A stretch of DNA of 51,133 nucleotides from an uncultured Geobacteraceae bacterium (GTDB lineage Bacteria; Desulfobacterota; Desulfuromonadia; Geobacterales; Pseudopelobacteraceae), in the NCBI GenBank assembly GCA_903862245.1, contig CAIOXL010000102.1, positions 1 to 51,133 of the forward strand, given 5' to 3'. The position numbers and the translations under genes are program-made. The notes under the pieces are model-generated. The model made no database searches. It saw only the letters and a list, made by a program, of their open reading frames with translations, and was not told the DNA's origin. Within the stretch, counting starts at the first letter, position 1; each line of letters begins with the position of its first letter. Shown here piece after piece: positions 31,776 through 40,943 of this stretch.

Positions 31776-34700
31776 ATGGGAAAGTTTTTTATTGATCGCC
31801 CGGTATTTGCGGCAGTTATTGCAATCGTCATCACCCTGGCCGGTTTTATGGCCATGAAGGTGACACCGATTGCCCAGTATCCCGACATCGCCCCCCCGAC
31901 CGTTCAGGTTTCCGCCTTCTATCCCGGCGCCACGGCCGAGGTCATTGCCAATACCGTGGCTGCGCCGATTGAGCAGCAGGTAAACGGCGTGGACAAGATG
32001 ATGTACATGTCGTCCACCTGCTCGTCGTCGGGCAACATGACCCTGACGGTTACCTTCGAGCCGGGCACCGACCCGGATATGGCCCAGGTCAACGTCCAGA
32101 ACCGGGTGAGCCAGGCGTCGGCGCAGCTGCCGGACGTGGTTGCCAAACAGGGCGTATCGGTGCAGAAACGCTCCTCATCGTTCATGATGCTGATCAGCAT
32201 CTATTCGCCGGATGACCGCTATGACGCGGTGTATCTGGGCAACTACACCAACCTTAATATTCTGGATCCGATCAAGCGTATTCCGGGCGCCAACCTCTCC
32301 AGCATGTTTCCCCAGCCGGATGTGGCCATGCGTATCTGGCTGAAACCGGACCGTATGGCTCAGGCCGCTATCACCACCCAGGATATTGCCACCGCCATCC
32401 AGCGTCAGAACAAGGCGTTCGGCATCGGCTCCATCGGCCAGCCTCCCGCGCCCCAGGGTACACAGCAATCGTTTGTCGTTACCACAAAGGGGATGCTCTC
32501 CAGTCCTGCTGAATTCGACAATATTATCATTCGCGCTGGCAGTGAGGGTGCTGCGGTTGTTAGATTGAAGGATGTCGCCCGTGCCGAGATGGGGGCCAAG
32601 GATTACTCGATTACCACCAAGGTCAACGGCAAGAAGGCAGTGGCCGTTGTCATTTATCAGCAGCCCGGTGCCAATGCCATAGAGACCTCCCGCCAGGTAA
32701 ACGCCCTGTTGGAGGGGATGAAGCATAAACTGCCGGACGGCATGGCCTACAAGGTGGTGCTGGATACCAGTACGTTCACTGCGGCGTCCATTGAAAAGGT
32801 TATTCACACATTCTTTGAGGCGGTGGTGCTGGTCGTGCTGGTGGTATTTCTGTTTCTCCAGAGTTTCCGTGCCACCCTGATTCCGATTCTGGCGGTACCG
32901 ATCGCCATCATCGGTACCTACATCGGTATTCTGGCACTGGGCTTTTCCACCAACATGCTGACCCTGTTCGGCATGATCCTCGCCATCGGTCTGGTTGTGG
33001 ATGACGCCATTATCGTGGTTGAAAGCGTGGAGCATAACATGGCCGCCTTCGGCATGACGCCCTTGGCAGCGGCGCGGAAGGCTATGGATGAACTGACCGG
33101 GGCGCTGATAGCCATCGTGCTGGTCCTCGGTTCGGTCTTCCTGCCGACCGCTTTTCTGGGGGGGATGACCGGCACACTCTACAAACAGTTTGCCGTTACC
33201 ATCGCCATCTCCATGGTGCTGTCCGGTGTGGTGGCCCTGACGCTTTCGCCCGCCCTTGCGGCCAGAATCCTCAAGCCGGGACATGGTGAGAAAAAGGGGT
33301 TCTTCAAATGGTTTGAAACCGGTTTCAGTCTCCTGACCGACCGGTATGTCGGCGGTGTCCGCTGGCTGATCGGTCACAGGAAAATCGGTCTTTCTCTCTT
33401 TGCCGGGGTCGTGGTCACCCTGCTGCTGCTCTTCAAGATTGTACCGGGCAGCTTTGTGCCGGAGGAAGATCAAGGGTACCTTTTTCTGGGCAATATCATG
33501 CCTGATGCCACCAGCCTTGAACGGACAACCGCCGTCGGCGACCGGGCCGTGCAGCTGGCCAGGAGTAATCCCGCCATGGGTGACATTACCCAGATCGACG
33601 GCTACAGCCTTCTGGACAGCAGTGTCATGAGCAATTCCGGCGTACTCTTTGCCGCTCTCAAGCCCTACAGCCAGCGCGAGGGAAAAGGGAGCGACTCTTT
33701 CAGTACGGTCAAGGATCTGGGACGCAAGCTGTACAGTATCAAAGAGGGTATTGTCTTTCCGATTAATCCCCCTTCCATTCCTGGCCTCGGCACGACCGGC
33801 GGTTTTGAGTTTTATATTCAGAACAAGGGGAGCGGTTCCCCCCAGGAGCTTGACAAGATCACCAAGCAGTTCATTGCGGAAACCCGCACGCACAAAGAGC
33901 TGGCCGGTGTTTCGACCACCTTTTCCTCCGGCCGGCAGCAGCTCTACCTTGACGTAGACCGGACCCAGGCCGAACTTCTGGGGATTCCTGTCTCCACGAT
34001 TTATGACACCTTGCAGGCGTATTTCGGCTCATCGTATGTGGGGCAGTTCCTCCAGTATGGCCGGATTTGGCAGGTGATTCTGCAGTCGCAGCCGGAATAT
34101 CGCAATACACCGGAAAACCTGACCCAGGCGTACGTCCGATCCACCAGCGGCGCCATGGTGCCGCTCTCGGCAGTGGCTACAATCAGATACGTGGCCGGCC
34201 CCAGCCTGCTCCCCCGCTTCAACGGGTTCCCGTCCGCCAAGCTGAACGGCAACCAGGCTCCCGGATACAGCTCCGGTCAGGCCATTGCGGCCATGGAACA
34301 GGTGGCACAAAAGGTTCTGCCGGAGGGGTACGGATTTTCCTGGTCCGGCCAGGCCTTTGAGGAGAAAAAAGCGGGCGGTACCTCCACAATCGCTTTTGCC
34401 TTTGGTCTGATCATGGTGTTTCTGATTCTGGCGGCTCAGTACGAAAAGTGGTCGCTGCCGGTGGGCGTCGTGCTTTCTGTCCCTTTTGCGATCTGCGGTG
34501 CCCTGCTGCTGACCTGGGCGCGCGGCCTTGAAAACGATGTCTATTTTCAGGTCGGGCTGGTGACGCTGGTGGGGCTGTCGGCCAAGAACGCCATTCTGAT
34601 CATCGAGTTTGCCACGGACAACCTGCGCAAAGGGATGGCCCCTGCCGAGGCGGCCATCGAGGCGGCCCGTCTGCGCCTGCGCCCCATCGCCATGACCTCG

Positions 34701-34931
34701 CTGGCCTTTATCCTCGGGTGCGTCCCCATGGCATTCGCCACCGGTGCCGGAGCCAACAGCCTGCGCTCTATCGGTACCGGAGTTATCGGCGGCATGCTGG
34801 CCTCAACACTGGTGGCCTCCTTTTTTGTTCCGCTGTTCTTTGTGCTGCTGGAGTCGGCCGGCGGAATCTTCTCACGGAAAAAGACCGCTGCCGAAGCCCT
34901 GAAGGAAAACGTGGAGGCTCCCCATGCGTAA
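31776..34931 (+). CDS. RND multidrug efflux permease (HAE1, AcrB/MexB-like)
   Basis: Proton-driven trimeric inner-membrane exporter. The 1051-residue protein begins MGKFFIDRPVFAAVIAIVIT, has the family's 12-helix layout with large periplasmic loops after helices 1 and 7, the proton-relay motif GLVVDDAIIVVE (paired Asp in helix 4), FLPTAFLGGMTGTLYKQFAV and the C-terminal GLSAKNAILIIEFA and MTSLAFILGCVPMAFATGAG. Length equals AcrB. It is 8 nt after the adaptor and overlaps the outer-membrane factor by 8 nt. Substrates cannot be predicted. Confidence 0.95.
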   Translation: MGKFFIDRPVFAAVIAIVITLAGFMAMKVTPIAQYPDIAPPTVQVSAFYPGATAEVIANTVAAPIEQQVNGVDKMMYMSSTCSSSGNMTLTVTFEPGTDPDMAQVNVQNRVSQASAQLPDVVAKQGVSVQKRSSSFMMLISIYSPDDRYDAVYLGNYTNLNILDPIKRIPGANLSSMFPQPDVAMRIWLKPDRMAQAAITTQDIATAIQRQNKAFGIGSIGQPPAPQGTQQSFVVTTKGMLSSPAEFDNIIIRAGSEGAAVVRLKDVARAEMGAKDYSITTKVNGKKAVAVVIYQQPGANAIETSRQVNALLEGMKHKLPDGMAYKVVLDTSTFTAASIEKVIHTFFEAVVLVVLVVFLFLQSFRATLIPILAVPIAIIGTYIGILALGFSTNMLTLFGMILAIGLVVDDAIIVVESVEHNMAAFGMTPLAAARKAMDELTGALIAIVLVLGSVFLPTAFLGGMTGTLYKQFAVTIAISMVLSGVVALTLSPALAARILKPGHGEKKGFFKWFETGFSLLTDRYVGGVRWLIGHRKIGLSLFAGVVVTLLLLFKIVPGSFVPEEDQGYLFLGNIMPDATSLERTTAVGDRAVQLARSNPAMGDITQIDGYSLLDSSVMSNSGVLFAALKPYSQREGKGSDSFSTVKDLGRKLYSIKEGIVFPINPPSIPGLGTTGGFEFYIQNKGSGSPQELDKITKQFIAETRTHKELAGVSTTFSSGRQQLYLDVDRTQAELLGIPVSTIYDTLQAYFGSSYVGQFLQYGRIWQVILQSQPEYRNTPENLTQAYVRSTSGAMVPLSAVATIRYVAGPSLLPRFNGFPSAKLNGNQAPGYSSGQAIAAMEQVAQKVLPEGYGFSWSGQAFEEKKAGGTSTIAFAFGLIMVFLILAAQYEKWSLPVGVVLSVPFAICGALLLTWARGLENDVYFQVGLVTLVGLSAKNAILIIEFATDNLRKGMAPAEAAIEAARLRLRPIAMTSLAFILGCVPMAFATGAGANSLRSIGTGVIGGMLASTLVASFFVPLFFVLLESAGGIFSRKKTAAEALKENVEAPHA

Positions 34932-36324
34932 CTTCATTGTCGCGATACTTGCCATGCTGCTTGCAGCCTGCACGGTCGGCCCCGAATATGTCAAACCCGA
35001 GGTTCAGCTGCCGGCAACCTGGCGGGTTGATTACAGTACGGCCGCAGAACTGTCTAATGCCGCCTGGTGGAAACTCTTTGGCGATCCGGTTCTCGACGAT
35101 CTGATCCAGGGCGCAGTTACTGAAAACCTTGACCTCAAAATTGCCACCGCCAGAGTTGACCAGTTTCTGGGTGCGCTGGACGTATCCCGATCCCAGTATT
35201 TCCCGCAGATCGGTGCTGCAGTGAGCGCCGGAACCAAGCGGTTGTCAGGGGCAACAGCCGAATCCTACCAGGGGGCACTCAATGCGTCATGGGAACTGGA
35301 TCTCTGGGGCAGAATCAGACGCTCGAACGAGGCTGCCCAGGCAGAGATTCTCTCCAGTGAGGCGGGCCGCCGGGCTGTTCTCATGACACTGGTCAGTAAC
35401 GTGGCGGGGAGCTATGTTGCTCTGCTCGGCTTCGATCGGCAGCTGGAGATAGCCAGGGAAACTGAACGCGCATACGCAGAAAGTCTGCGGCTTTTCAAGC
35501 TCCGCTACCAGTATGGCACTATTTCCGAGCTGTCTCTGAATCAGGTTGAGTCGCAGTACGAATCTGCCCGTCAGGCTATTCCACAATATGAATCAGTGAT
35601 CCGGCAGCAGGAAAATCTTATCTCATTGCTGCTGGGGCGCACGCCGGGGGCGATACGACGCGGAAAAACCTTCGGTCAGCTGACGCCTCCCGGCATACCG
35701 GCCGGCCTCCCGTCAACCCTGCTCGGGCGGCGTCCGGATATCATCCAGGCAGAGCAGGCTCTTGTTGCTGCCAATGCCCGGATCGGTGTCGCCACGGCAG
35801 CCTATTTCCCGACTATTTCTCTGACCGGACTGCTGGGTGTTACCAGCAGCGATCTGGGCAAGCTGTTTTCATCGAACAGTGATGTCATGTCTCTGACCGG
35901 TTCCGTTGCCGCACCGCTGGTTACGTTCGGTGCCATCTCCGGTAAGGTAAAACAGAGCGAGTCGCTGCAGCTACAGGCACTGTTGGCGTATCGTCAGACA
36001 GTGTTGGGTGCACTTCGTGAAGTTGAAGACGCCTTGATCAAATCTGCCAAGGGGCGCGAACATGTCGAGTCCCAAAAGGCCCAGATAAAGGCGCTGGGTA
36101 ATTACGCACGCCTTTCGCGGCTCCAGTTTGAAGCGGGCACCGCCGGTTATCTGCAGGTGCTGGATTCAGACCGGTCCCTCTTTGCCGGCCAACTGGCACT
36201 GGTGCAGGGAGAGATTGACGTGCTTTCCTCCCTCATATCGGTGTATAAGGCGATGGGTGGTGGCTGGATAGACAGTGCGGAATCATTGGGGAATACACCA
36301 AAGAGCTTCCAGCGGACGAACTGA
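34924..36324 (+). CDS. Outer-membrane efflux factor (NodT/OprM-like lipoprotein)
   Basis: The TolC-type exit duct of the RND system. The 466-residue protein has a lipoprotein signal with lipobox LAAC (Cys16) followed by TVGPEYVKPEVQLPATWR, typical of NodT-family factors. It has two repeated OEP domains, with ASWELDLWGRIRRSNEAA and LRLFKLRYQYGTISELSLNQ in the first and GRRPDIIQAEQALVAANARI and GTAGYLQVLDSDRSLFAGQL in the second. It overlaps the permease gene, completing a pump-adaptor-duct operon. Confidence 0.93.
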   Translation: MRNFIVAILAMLLAACTVGPEYVKPEVQLPATWRVDYSTAAELSNAAWWKLFGDPVLDDLIQGAVTENLDLKIATARVDQFLGALDVSRSQYFPQIGAAVSAGTKRLSGATAESYQGALNASWELDLWGRIRRSNEAAQAEILSSEAGRRAVLMTLVSNVAGSYVALLGFDRQLEIARETERAYAESLRLFKLRYQYGTISELSLNQVESQYESARQAIPQYESVIRQQENLISLLLGRTPGAIRRGKTFGQLTPPGIPAGLPSTLLGRRPDIIQAEQALVAANARIGVATAAYFPTISLTGLLGVTSSDLGKLFSSNSDVMSLTGSVAAPLVTFGAISGKVKQSESLQLQALLAYRQTVLGALREVEDALIKSAKGREHVESQKAQIKALGNYARLSRLQFEAGTAGYLQVLDSDRSLFAGQLALVQGEIDVLSSLISVYKAMGGGWIDSAESLGNTPKSFQRTN

Positions 36325-36384
36325 TCTCATTCAGTAAATTTCACAGATTGTCTGAGGCGGCATGACAGAACGGGAGGCAGCACG

Positions 36385-38865
36385 GTGACAGAACTATCGA
36401 ATAATTCTGCAAAGGGGAACAGCGGCGATATTCGACGTGGGGTTGGAGTTGAAGATCTCATACAGGCCATTCGTGATCATCTGCACTTCACTCTGGCACG
36501 GCCAGAGCAGCATGCCTCACGTAATGACTGGTACATTGCCCTGTCCTATACCGTGCGCGACAGGATGCTTGATGACTGGATAAAATCACTGCAGCACCTG
36601 TACCGTAGTAAATTAAAGATAGTCAGCTACCTTTCCGCAGAGTTTCTTATGGGGCCGCATCTGGGCAACAACCTGGTCAATCTGGGCATGATGGATTCTG
36701 CACGTCGGGCGGTGTCGGCTCTGGGACGGGATCTGGACGACCTGCTGGCGCAGGAAGAGGAGCCTGGTCTTGGCAATGGTGGACTTGGCAGACTTGCTGC
36801 CTGTTACCTGGACTCCATGGCTACCCTGAAGGTTCCGGCAATCGGCTATGGTATTCGCTACGAATTTGGTATTTTTGACCAGGAGATCCGGGACGGCTGG
36901 CAGGTGGAGAAGACCGACAAGTGGCTGCGCCTCGGCAATCCGTGGGAGATCTGTCGTCCGGAGATCACCTACAAGGTCAGTTTTGGCGGTTATACCGAGT
37001 ACTACCACAACGGGGAGGGGCGGCAGCTTGCCCGCTGGGTTCCAAGCCAGGTGGTAAAAGGTCTCGCCTATGACACTCCCATATCCGGATTCCGCTCCGG
37101 AGTTACCGACCTGCTCAGGCTTTGGAAATCAGTCGCGGTGGAATCGTTTGATTTCGGGGCATTCAATGCCGGTAACTATTTCCAGGCCGTTGACGAAAAG
37201 GTCCTCTCCGAGACTATTTCAAAAGTTCTGTATCCCAATGACGAACCGCAGTACGGCAAGATGCTTCGCCTGTCCCAGCAGTATTTCTTTGTTTCCTGCT
37301 CTCTGCAGGATATGCTGCGAATCCAGCTGATCAGGGGGGGTGGCATCATTGATTTTGCAGAGAGCTTTGCCGTGCAGCTTAATGATACCCACCCCTCTAT
37401 TGCGGTGGCTGAGCTGATGCGGCTTCTGCTGGATGAATATCTGCTTGAGTGGGACGAAGCCTGGGAAATAACCCGGCGCACCATGGCCTACACCAACCAC
37501 ACCCTGCTGTCCGAAGCTCTGGAAAAGTGGCCTCTGCCGCTCTTTTCCTTTCTGCTGCCCCGCATTCTGGAAATAATCTACGAAATCAACCGGCGCTTTC
37601 TTGATGAGGTGCGTCACCGTTTCCCCTGGGATGATGACCGGGTTTCCCGGCTGTCGCTTATTGATGAGAGCGGTGAAAAGTACGTCCGCATGGCCAACCT
37701 GGCTTGTGTCGGAAGCCATGCCATCAACGGTGTGGCGGCGCTGCATACAGAACTGCTGAAAGAGACCGTGCTGAAGGATTTTTATGAACTTTCCCCGGAA
37801 AAGTTTCATAACATCACAAACGGTGTCACCCCCCGTCGCTGGATGCTGCTGAGCAATCCGGGTCTGACCCGCCTGATCACGGGAAAAATCGGTGACGGCT
37901 GGATGACTGATACCGGAGAACTCCGTAAGCTGGAGCCATTTGCCACCGTTCCTGCCTTTCAGGATGCCTGGCGGAAGGTGAAGGAGGAGAACAAGCGGCT
38001 CCTGGCTGCGGTGATCAAGAAGCGCACCGGCATCAGCGTTGATCCGACCTCGCTCTTCGATGTGCAGGTAAAGCGGATTCACGAGTACAAGCGGCAGCAC
38101 CTTAACGTGTTCCATATTATCGCTCTGTATAACCGGATCAAACGGAATCCCGGGGCGTACGTTACGCCGCGTACCTTCATTTTCGGCGGTAAGGCTGCTC
38201 CCAGCTACAGTACGGCAAAGCTGATCATAAAATTTATCACCTCTGTCGGCGATGTGGTGAACAATGACCCCGATGTTGCGGGACGCCTCAAGGTGGTGTT
38301 CTTCCCTGACTTTAACGTGACTAATGGCCAGTTGATCTATCCGGCAGCCGACCTTTCGGAACAGATATCCACCGCCGGAAAGGAAGCTTCAGGTACCGGC
38401 AACATGAAATTTTCCATGAACGGCGCCCTTACCATCGGCACCCTGGATGGAGCCAATGTGGAGATTCGGCAGGAAGTGGGCGCGGAAAACTTCTTCCTCT
38501 TCGGTCTCACCGCTCCCGAGGTTCAGGAGTGCAAAAACCGGGGATATACCCCCCGCCGCCTGTACGAGGAAAACGACGAACTGCGTGAGATAATCGACCA
38601 GATTGCCGGCGGCCGCTTTTCAGGGGGGCATGCCGGGCTCTTTCAGCCCCTGGTGGATAACCTCCTGGATCGCGACGAGTATCTGCTGCTGGCTGATTTC
38701 ACCGCCTACCTTGACTGTCAGGAGCGGGTGAGTACCGCCTTCAGGGATCAAAACAGCTGGACGAGGATGTCCATCCTGAACGTCGCCCGTATCAGCACAT
38801 TCTCCTCCGACCGCGCAATCCGTGAATACTGCGAAAATATCTGGCACACCAACAGCAAGGAATGA
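36385..38865 (+). CDS. glgP: Glycogen/starch phosphorylase
   Basis: Releases glucose-1-phosphate from alpha-1,4-glucans in the cytosol. The 826-residue GT35 enzyme has YLSAEFLMGPHLGNNL near 80, GNGGLGRLAACYLDSMATL near 130, QLNDTHPSIAVAELMR near 330, TNGVTPRRWM near 480, VQVKRIHEYKRQHLNV-like near 560, and the PLP-lysine segment KEASGTGNMKFSMNGALTIG near 665. GTG 36385 has GGGAGG upstream. It follows the efflux operon by 60 nt without a visible terminator and precedes the PhnD-like gene by 15 nt. Confidence 0.95.
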   Translation: MTELSNNSAKGNSGDIRRGVGVEDLIQAIRDHLHFTLARPEQHASRNDWYIALSYTVRDRMLDDWIKSLQHLYRSKLKIVSYLSAEFLMGPHLGNNLVNLGMMDSARRAVSALGRDLDDLLAQEEEPGLGNGGLGRLAACYLDSMATLKVPAIGYGIRYEFGIFDQEIRDGWQVEKTDKWLRLGNPWEICRPEITYKVSFGGYTEYYHNGEGRQLARWVPSQVVKGLAYDTPISGFRSGVTDLLRLWKSVAVESFDFGAFNAGNYFQAVDEKVLSETISKVLYPNDEPQYGKMLRLSQQYFFVSCSLQDMLRIQLIRGGGIIDFAESFAVQLNDTHPSIAVAELMRLLLDEYLLEWDEAWEITRRTMAYTNHTLLSEALEKWPLPLFSFLLPRILEIIYEINRRFLDEVRHRFPWDDDRVSRLSLIDESGEKYVRMANLACVGSHAINGVAALHTELLKETVLKDFYELSPEKFHNITNGVTPRRWMLLSNPGLTRLITGKIGDGWMTDTGELRKLEPFATVPAFQDAWRKVKEENKRLLAAVIKKRTGISVDPTSLFDVQVKRIHEYKRQHLNVFHIIALYNRIKRNPGAYVTPRTFIFGGKAAPSYSTAKLIIKFITSVGDVVNNDPDVAGRLKVVFFPDFNVTNGQLIYPAADLSEQISTAGKEASGTGNMKFSMNGALTIGTLDGANVEIRQEVGAENFFLFGLTAPEVQECKNRGYTPRRLYEENDELREIIDQIAGGRFSGGHAGLFQPLVDNLLDRDEYLLLADFTAYLDCQERVSTAFRDQNSWTRMSILNVARISTFSSDRAIREYCENIWHTNSKE

Positions 38866-38880
38866 ATCAGGAGGTACGCT

Positions 38881-39708
38881 ATGCAATTACTACGTCTTTT
38901 CAGTCTACTTACGCTGGTTCTGATGACAGTCAGCACCAGCGTTGCCGGCGAGTCGTTTATCATCGGAGTGGCGCCTCATACCAGTGCCCGGGTGATTCTT
39001 GAGATGTATCAGCCGCTGCGCCTGCATATGGAAAAGGCGCTTGGCACGCCTGTGGCTATTGTGACGGCACCGGATTTTGATATGTTTGCGCGTCGCGGGC
39101 TTGCCCAGGAGTACGATCTTGCCGTCACCACCGGTCATCAGGCACGTCTCTTTCAGACAGATGCCGGCTATATCCCGCTGCTGACCTATAAGGCTGATTT
39201 CAGAGCGGTGGCGCTTGTTGCTGCAAAAGGGCCGATAAAACACCCCTCTGACCTGAAGGGGAAGGATGTCCTTGGTTTGAGCCAGGCCTCCCTTGTGACT
39301 CTGTGGGGGCAGCACTGGCTGGCGGAAAACAGGGTAGGGGCAAAGCAGATGAAATTCGTCAGTGCCTCTGACAGTGTTGCTCAGCTTGTGGCTGCGGGTG
39401 ACGCTGCAGCGGGATTCACCTCTCTGGCAAATTATCAGAAACTCTTGCCTGCGCTGCGGAGTCAGTTGCGGATTCTGGGTGAAAGTTCATCCATGGCGGG
39501 ACGCGTGTATGTGTTGAACAAACGGCATGCTGCCATGCAGAAGAAGATAGACGCCGCGTTGTGGGCTTTTGCAGAAACTCCGGAAGCAAAAAAATACTTT
39601 GATACCAATTCGCTGGCCGGTTATCGCAAGCTTCACCCCAATGAGCTGAAAGAGATGGACCGCTACGCCAACGAGGTGAGAAAGGTTTTGAACAGCAGCG
39701 AGAAATGA
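38881..39708 (+). CDS. PhnD-like periplasmic substrate-binding protein
   Basis: A 275-residue exported binding protein of the phosphate/phosphite/phosphonate PhnD family. A signal peptide covers about residues 1-22 (ends SVAG). The mature part shows IIGVAPHTSARVILEMYQPL, then YDLAVTTGHQARLFQ, HPSDLKGKDVLGLSQASLVT and a C-terminal SSSMAGRVYVLNKRH, a type II binding fold. No ABC permease or ATPase is adjacent, so it may serve a distant transporter or a sensor. GGAGG precedes the ATG and the gene is 15 nt after glgP, so cotranscription is likely. Confidence 0.82.
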   Translation: MQLLRLFSLLTLVLMTVSTSVAGESFIIGVAPHTSARVILEMYQPLRLHMEKALGTPVAIVTAPDFDMFARRGLAQEYDLAVTTGHQARLFQTDAGYIPLLTYKADFRAVALVAAKGPIKHPSDLKGKDVLGLSQASLVTLWGQHWLAENRVGAKQMKFVSASDSVAQLVAAGDAAAGFTSLANYQKLLPALRSQLRILGESSSMAGRVYVLNKRHAAMQKKIDAALWAFAETPEAKKYFDTNSLAGYRKLHPNELKEMDRYANEVRKVLNSSEK

Positions 39709-39745
39709 TGCCCCCGCATTTTCCGGTTTTCTTCGTCACTCTATG

Positions 39746-39792
39746 CAGACCCACCTCGAACTTTCCATTCCGGTGGTGGGTCTGTCATTTTT
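39746..39792 (+). terminator. Terminator after the PhnD-like gene
   Basis: CAGACCCACC (39746-39755) pairs with GGTGGGTCTG (39775-39784) over 10 bp with a 19-nt loop, followed by TCATTTTT. Confidence 0.65.
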
Positions 39793-39848
39793 GACCGTTT
39801 GTCGCCCACACCCAAAATAGGCATTATCACCGAAACCACGCGCCGTTC

Positions 39849-39877
39849 TTGACTTTCCAGCCCACCTTTGGCAGTAT
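39849..39877 (+). promoter_or_regulatory. Promoter-like pair directly before the ispG start codon
   Basis: TTGACT (39849-39854), 17-nt spacer, CAGTAT (39872-39877; only three of six bases match), then 7 nt and ATG 39885. Weaker than the mltG case, but the same geometry. Confidence 0.35.
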
Positions 39878-39884
39878 GTCACAC

Positions 39885-40943
39885 ATGAAAAAACTGACCA
39901 GGCAAATACATATCGGCGGGGTGGCAATCGGCGGAGACGCACCCTGTTCCGTTCAATCCATGTGCAGTACCGACACCCGTGACATTCCCGCAACGGTTGC
40001 CCAGATCAATGAACTTGCCGAAGTCGGCTGTGAAATCGTCCGGTGTGCGGTACCTGATCTGGAAGCTGCCCTCGCCTTGTCTCAGATCAAGCGGATGAGC
40101 CCGATTCCGGTGGTTGCCGATATCCATTTTGACTACAAGCTGGCTCTGCAGGTTCTTGAGGGGGGGATTGACGGCCTTCGCCTCAATCCCGGCAATATCG
40201 GAGAAAAGTGGAAAGTTGCCGAAATTGTCGCGTCTGCTGCCGAGCGCAAGGTGCCCATTCGCATCGGTGTCAATGCCGGCTCTCTCGAAAAGGAACTGCT
40301 GCAGCGGTACGGGCATCCCTCTGCTGAAGCTATGGTGGAGTCGGCCATGGGCCATATCCGTATTCTGGAAGATCTGAACTACCCGGAAATAAAGGTTTCC
40401 CTTAAGGCATCGGATGTCATGAAAACGGTTGCCGCGTACCGGCTTTTTTCGGAGCGCTCTGATTACCCGCTGCATATCGGTATTACCGAAGCGGGCACGC
40501 TGTTTTCCGGGACGATAAAATCATCGGTCGGTCTTGGTATTCTGCTGGCGGACGGGATCGGCGATACCATGCGGGTTTCGCTGACCGGTGAGCCGCGGGA
40601 CGAAGTGCGGGTCGGCTATGATATCCTGAAAGCCCTCGGCTTGCGCCAGCGCGGGGTGAACTTTGTGTCCTGTCCTACCTGTGGACGCTGCCAGATTGAC
40701 CTTATTCGTGTTGCAGAAGATGTTGAAAAGAGACTTCAGGGCGTAAGCCAGCAGATTACAGTTGCGGTCATGGGGTGCGCGGTTAACGGTCCGGGTGAAG
40801 CACGAGAGGCTGATGTCGGTATTGCCGGAGGGAAAGGGGAGGGGCTTGTTTTCCGCCGAGGTGAAATTGTTCGTAAGGTGCCGGAAGACAAGTTGGCTGA
40901 TGCCCTGATGGAAGAAATACTAAAATTATCTGGAGACGTTTAA
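39885..40943 (+). CDS. ispG: 4-hydroxy-3-methylbut-2-enyl diphosphate synthase
   Basis: An iron-sulfur enzyme of the methylerythritol phosphate pathway, converting MEcPP to HMBPP. The 352-residue protein has RQIHIGGVAIGGDAPCSVQS at the start, ADIHFDYKLAL near 90, INAGSLEKEL-like VNAGSLEKELLQRYG near 140, and the C-terminal [4Fe-4S] ligands in SCPTCGRCQIDL and the GCAVNGPGEA segment with a nearby Glu. It is the short bacterial form without the extra plant domain. ATG 39885 has no Shine-Dalgarno; ATG 39876 is three codons upstream. The stop TAA shares a base with the proS ATG. Confidence 0.94.
   Translation: MKKLTRQIHIGGVAIGGDAPCSVQSMCSTDTRDIPATVAQINELAEVGCEIVRCAVPDLEAALALSQIKRMSPIPVVADIHFDYKLALQVLEGGIDGLRLNPGNIGEKWKVAEIVASAAERKVPIRIGVNAGSLEKELLQRYGHPSAEAMVESAMGHIRILEDLNYPEIKVSLKASDVMKTVAAYRLFSERSDYPLHIGITEAGTLFSGTIKSSVGLGILLADGIGDTMRVSLTGEPRDEVRVGYDILKALGLRQRGVNFVSCPTCGRCQIDLIRVAEDVEKRLQGVSQQITVAVMGCAVNGPGEAREADVGIAGGKGEGLVFRRGEIVRKVPEDKLADALMEEILKLSGDV

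Noticed and set aside
32175-33893. A 572-codon open frame on the minus strand inside the RND permease gene
   Set aside because: The permease on the plus strand has full family motifs across this region. The antisense product is His/Gln/Asp-rich with no recognisable domain, which is the expected shadow of a GC-rich coding strand.
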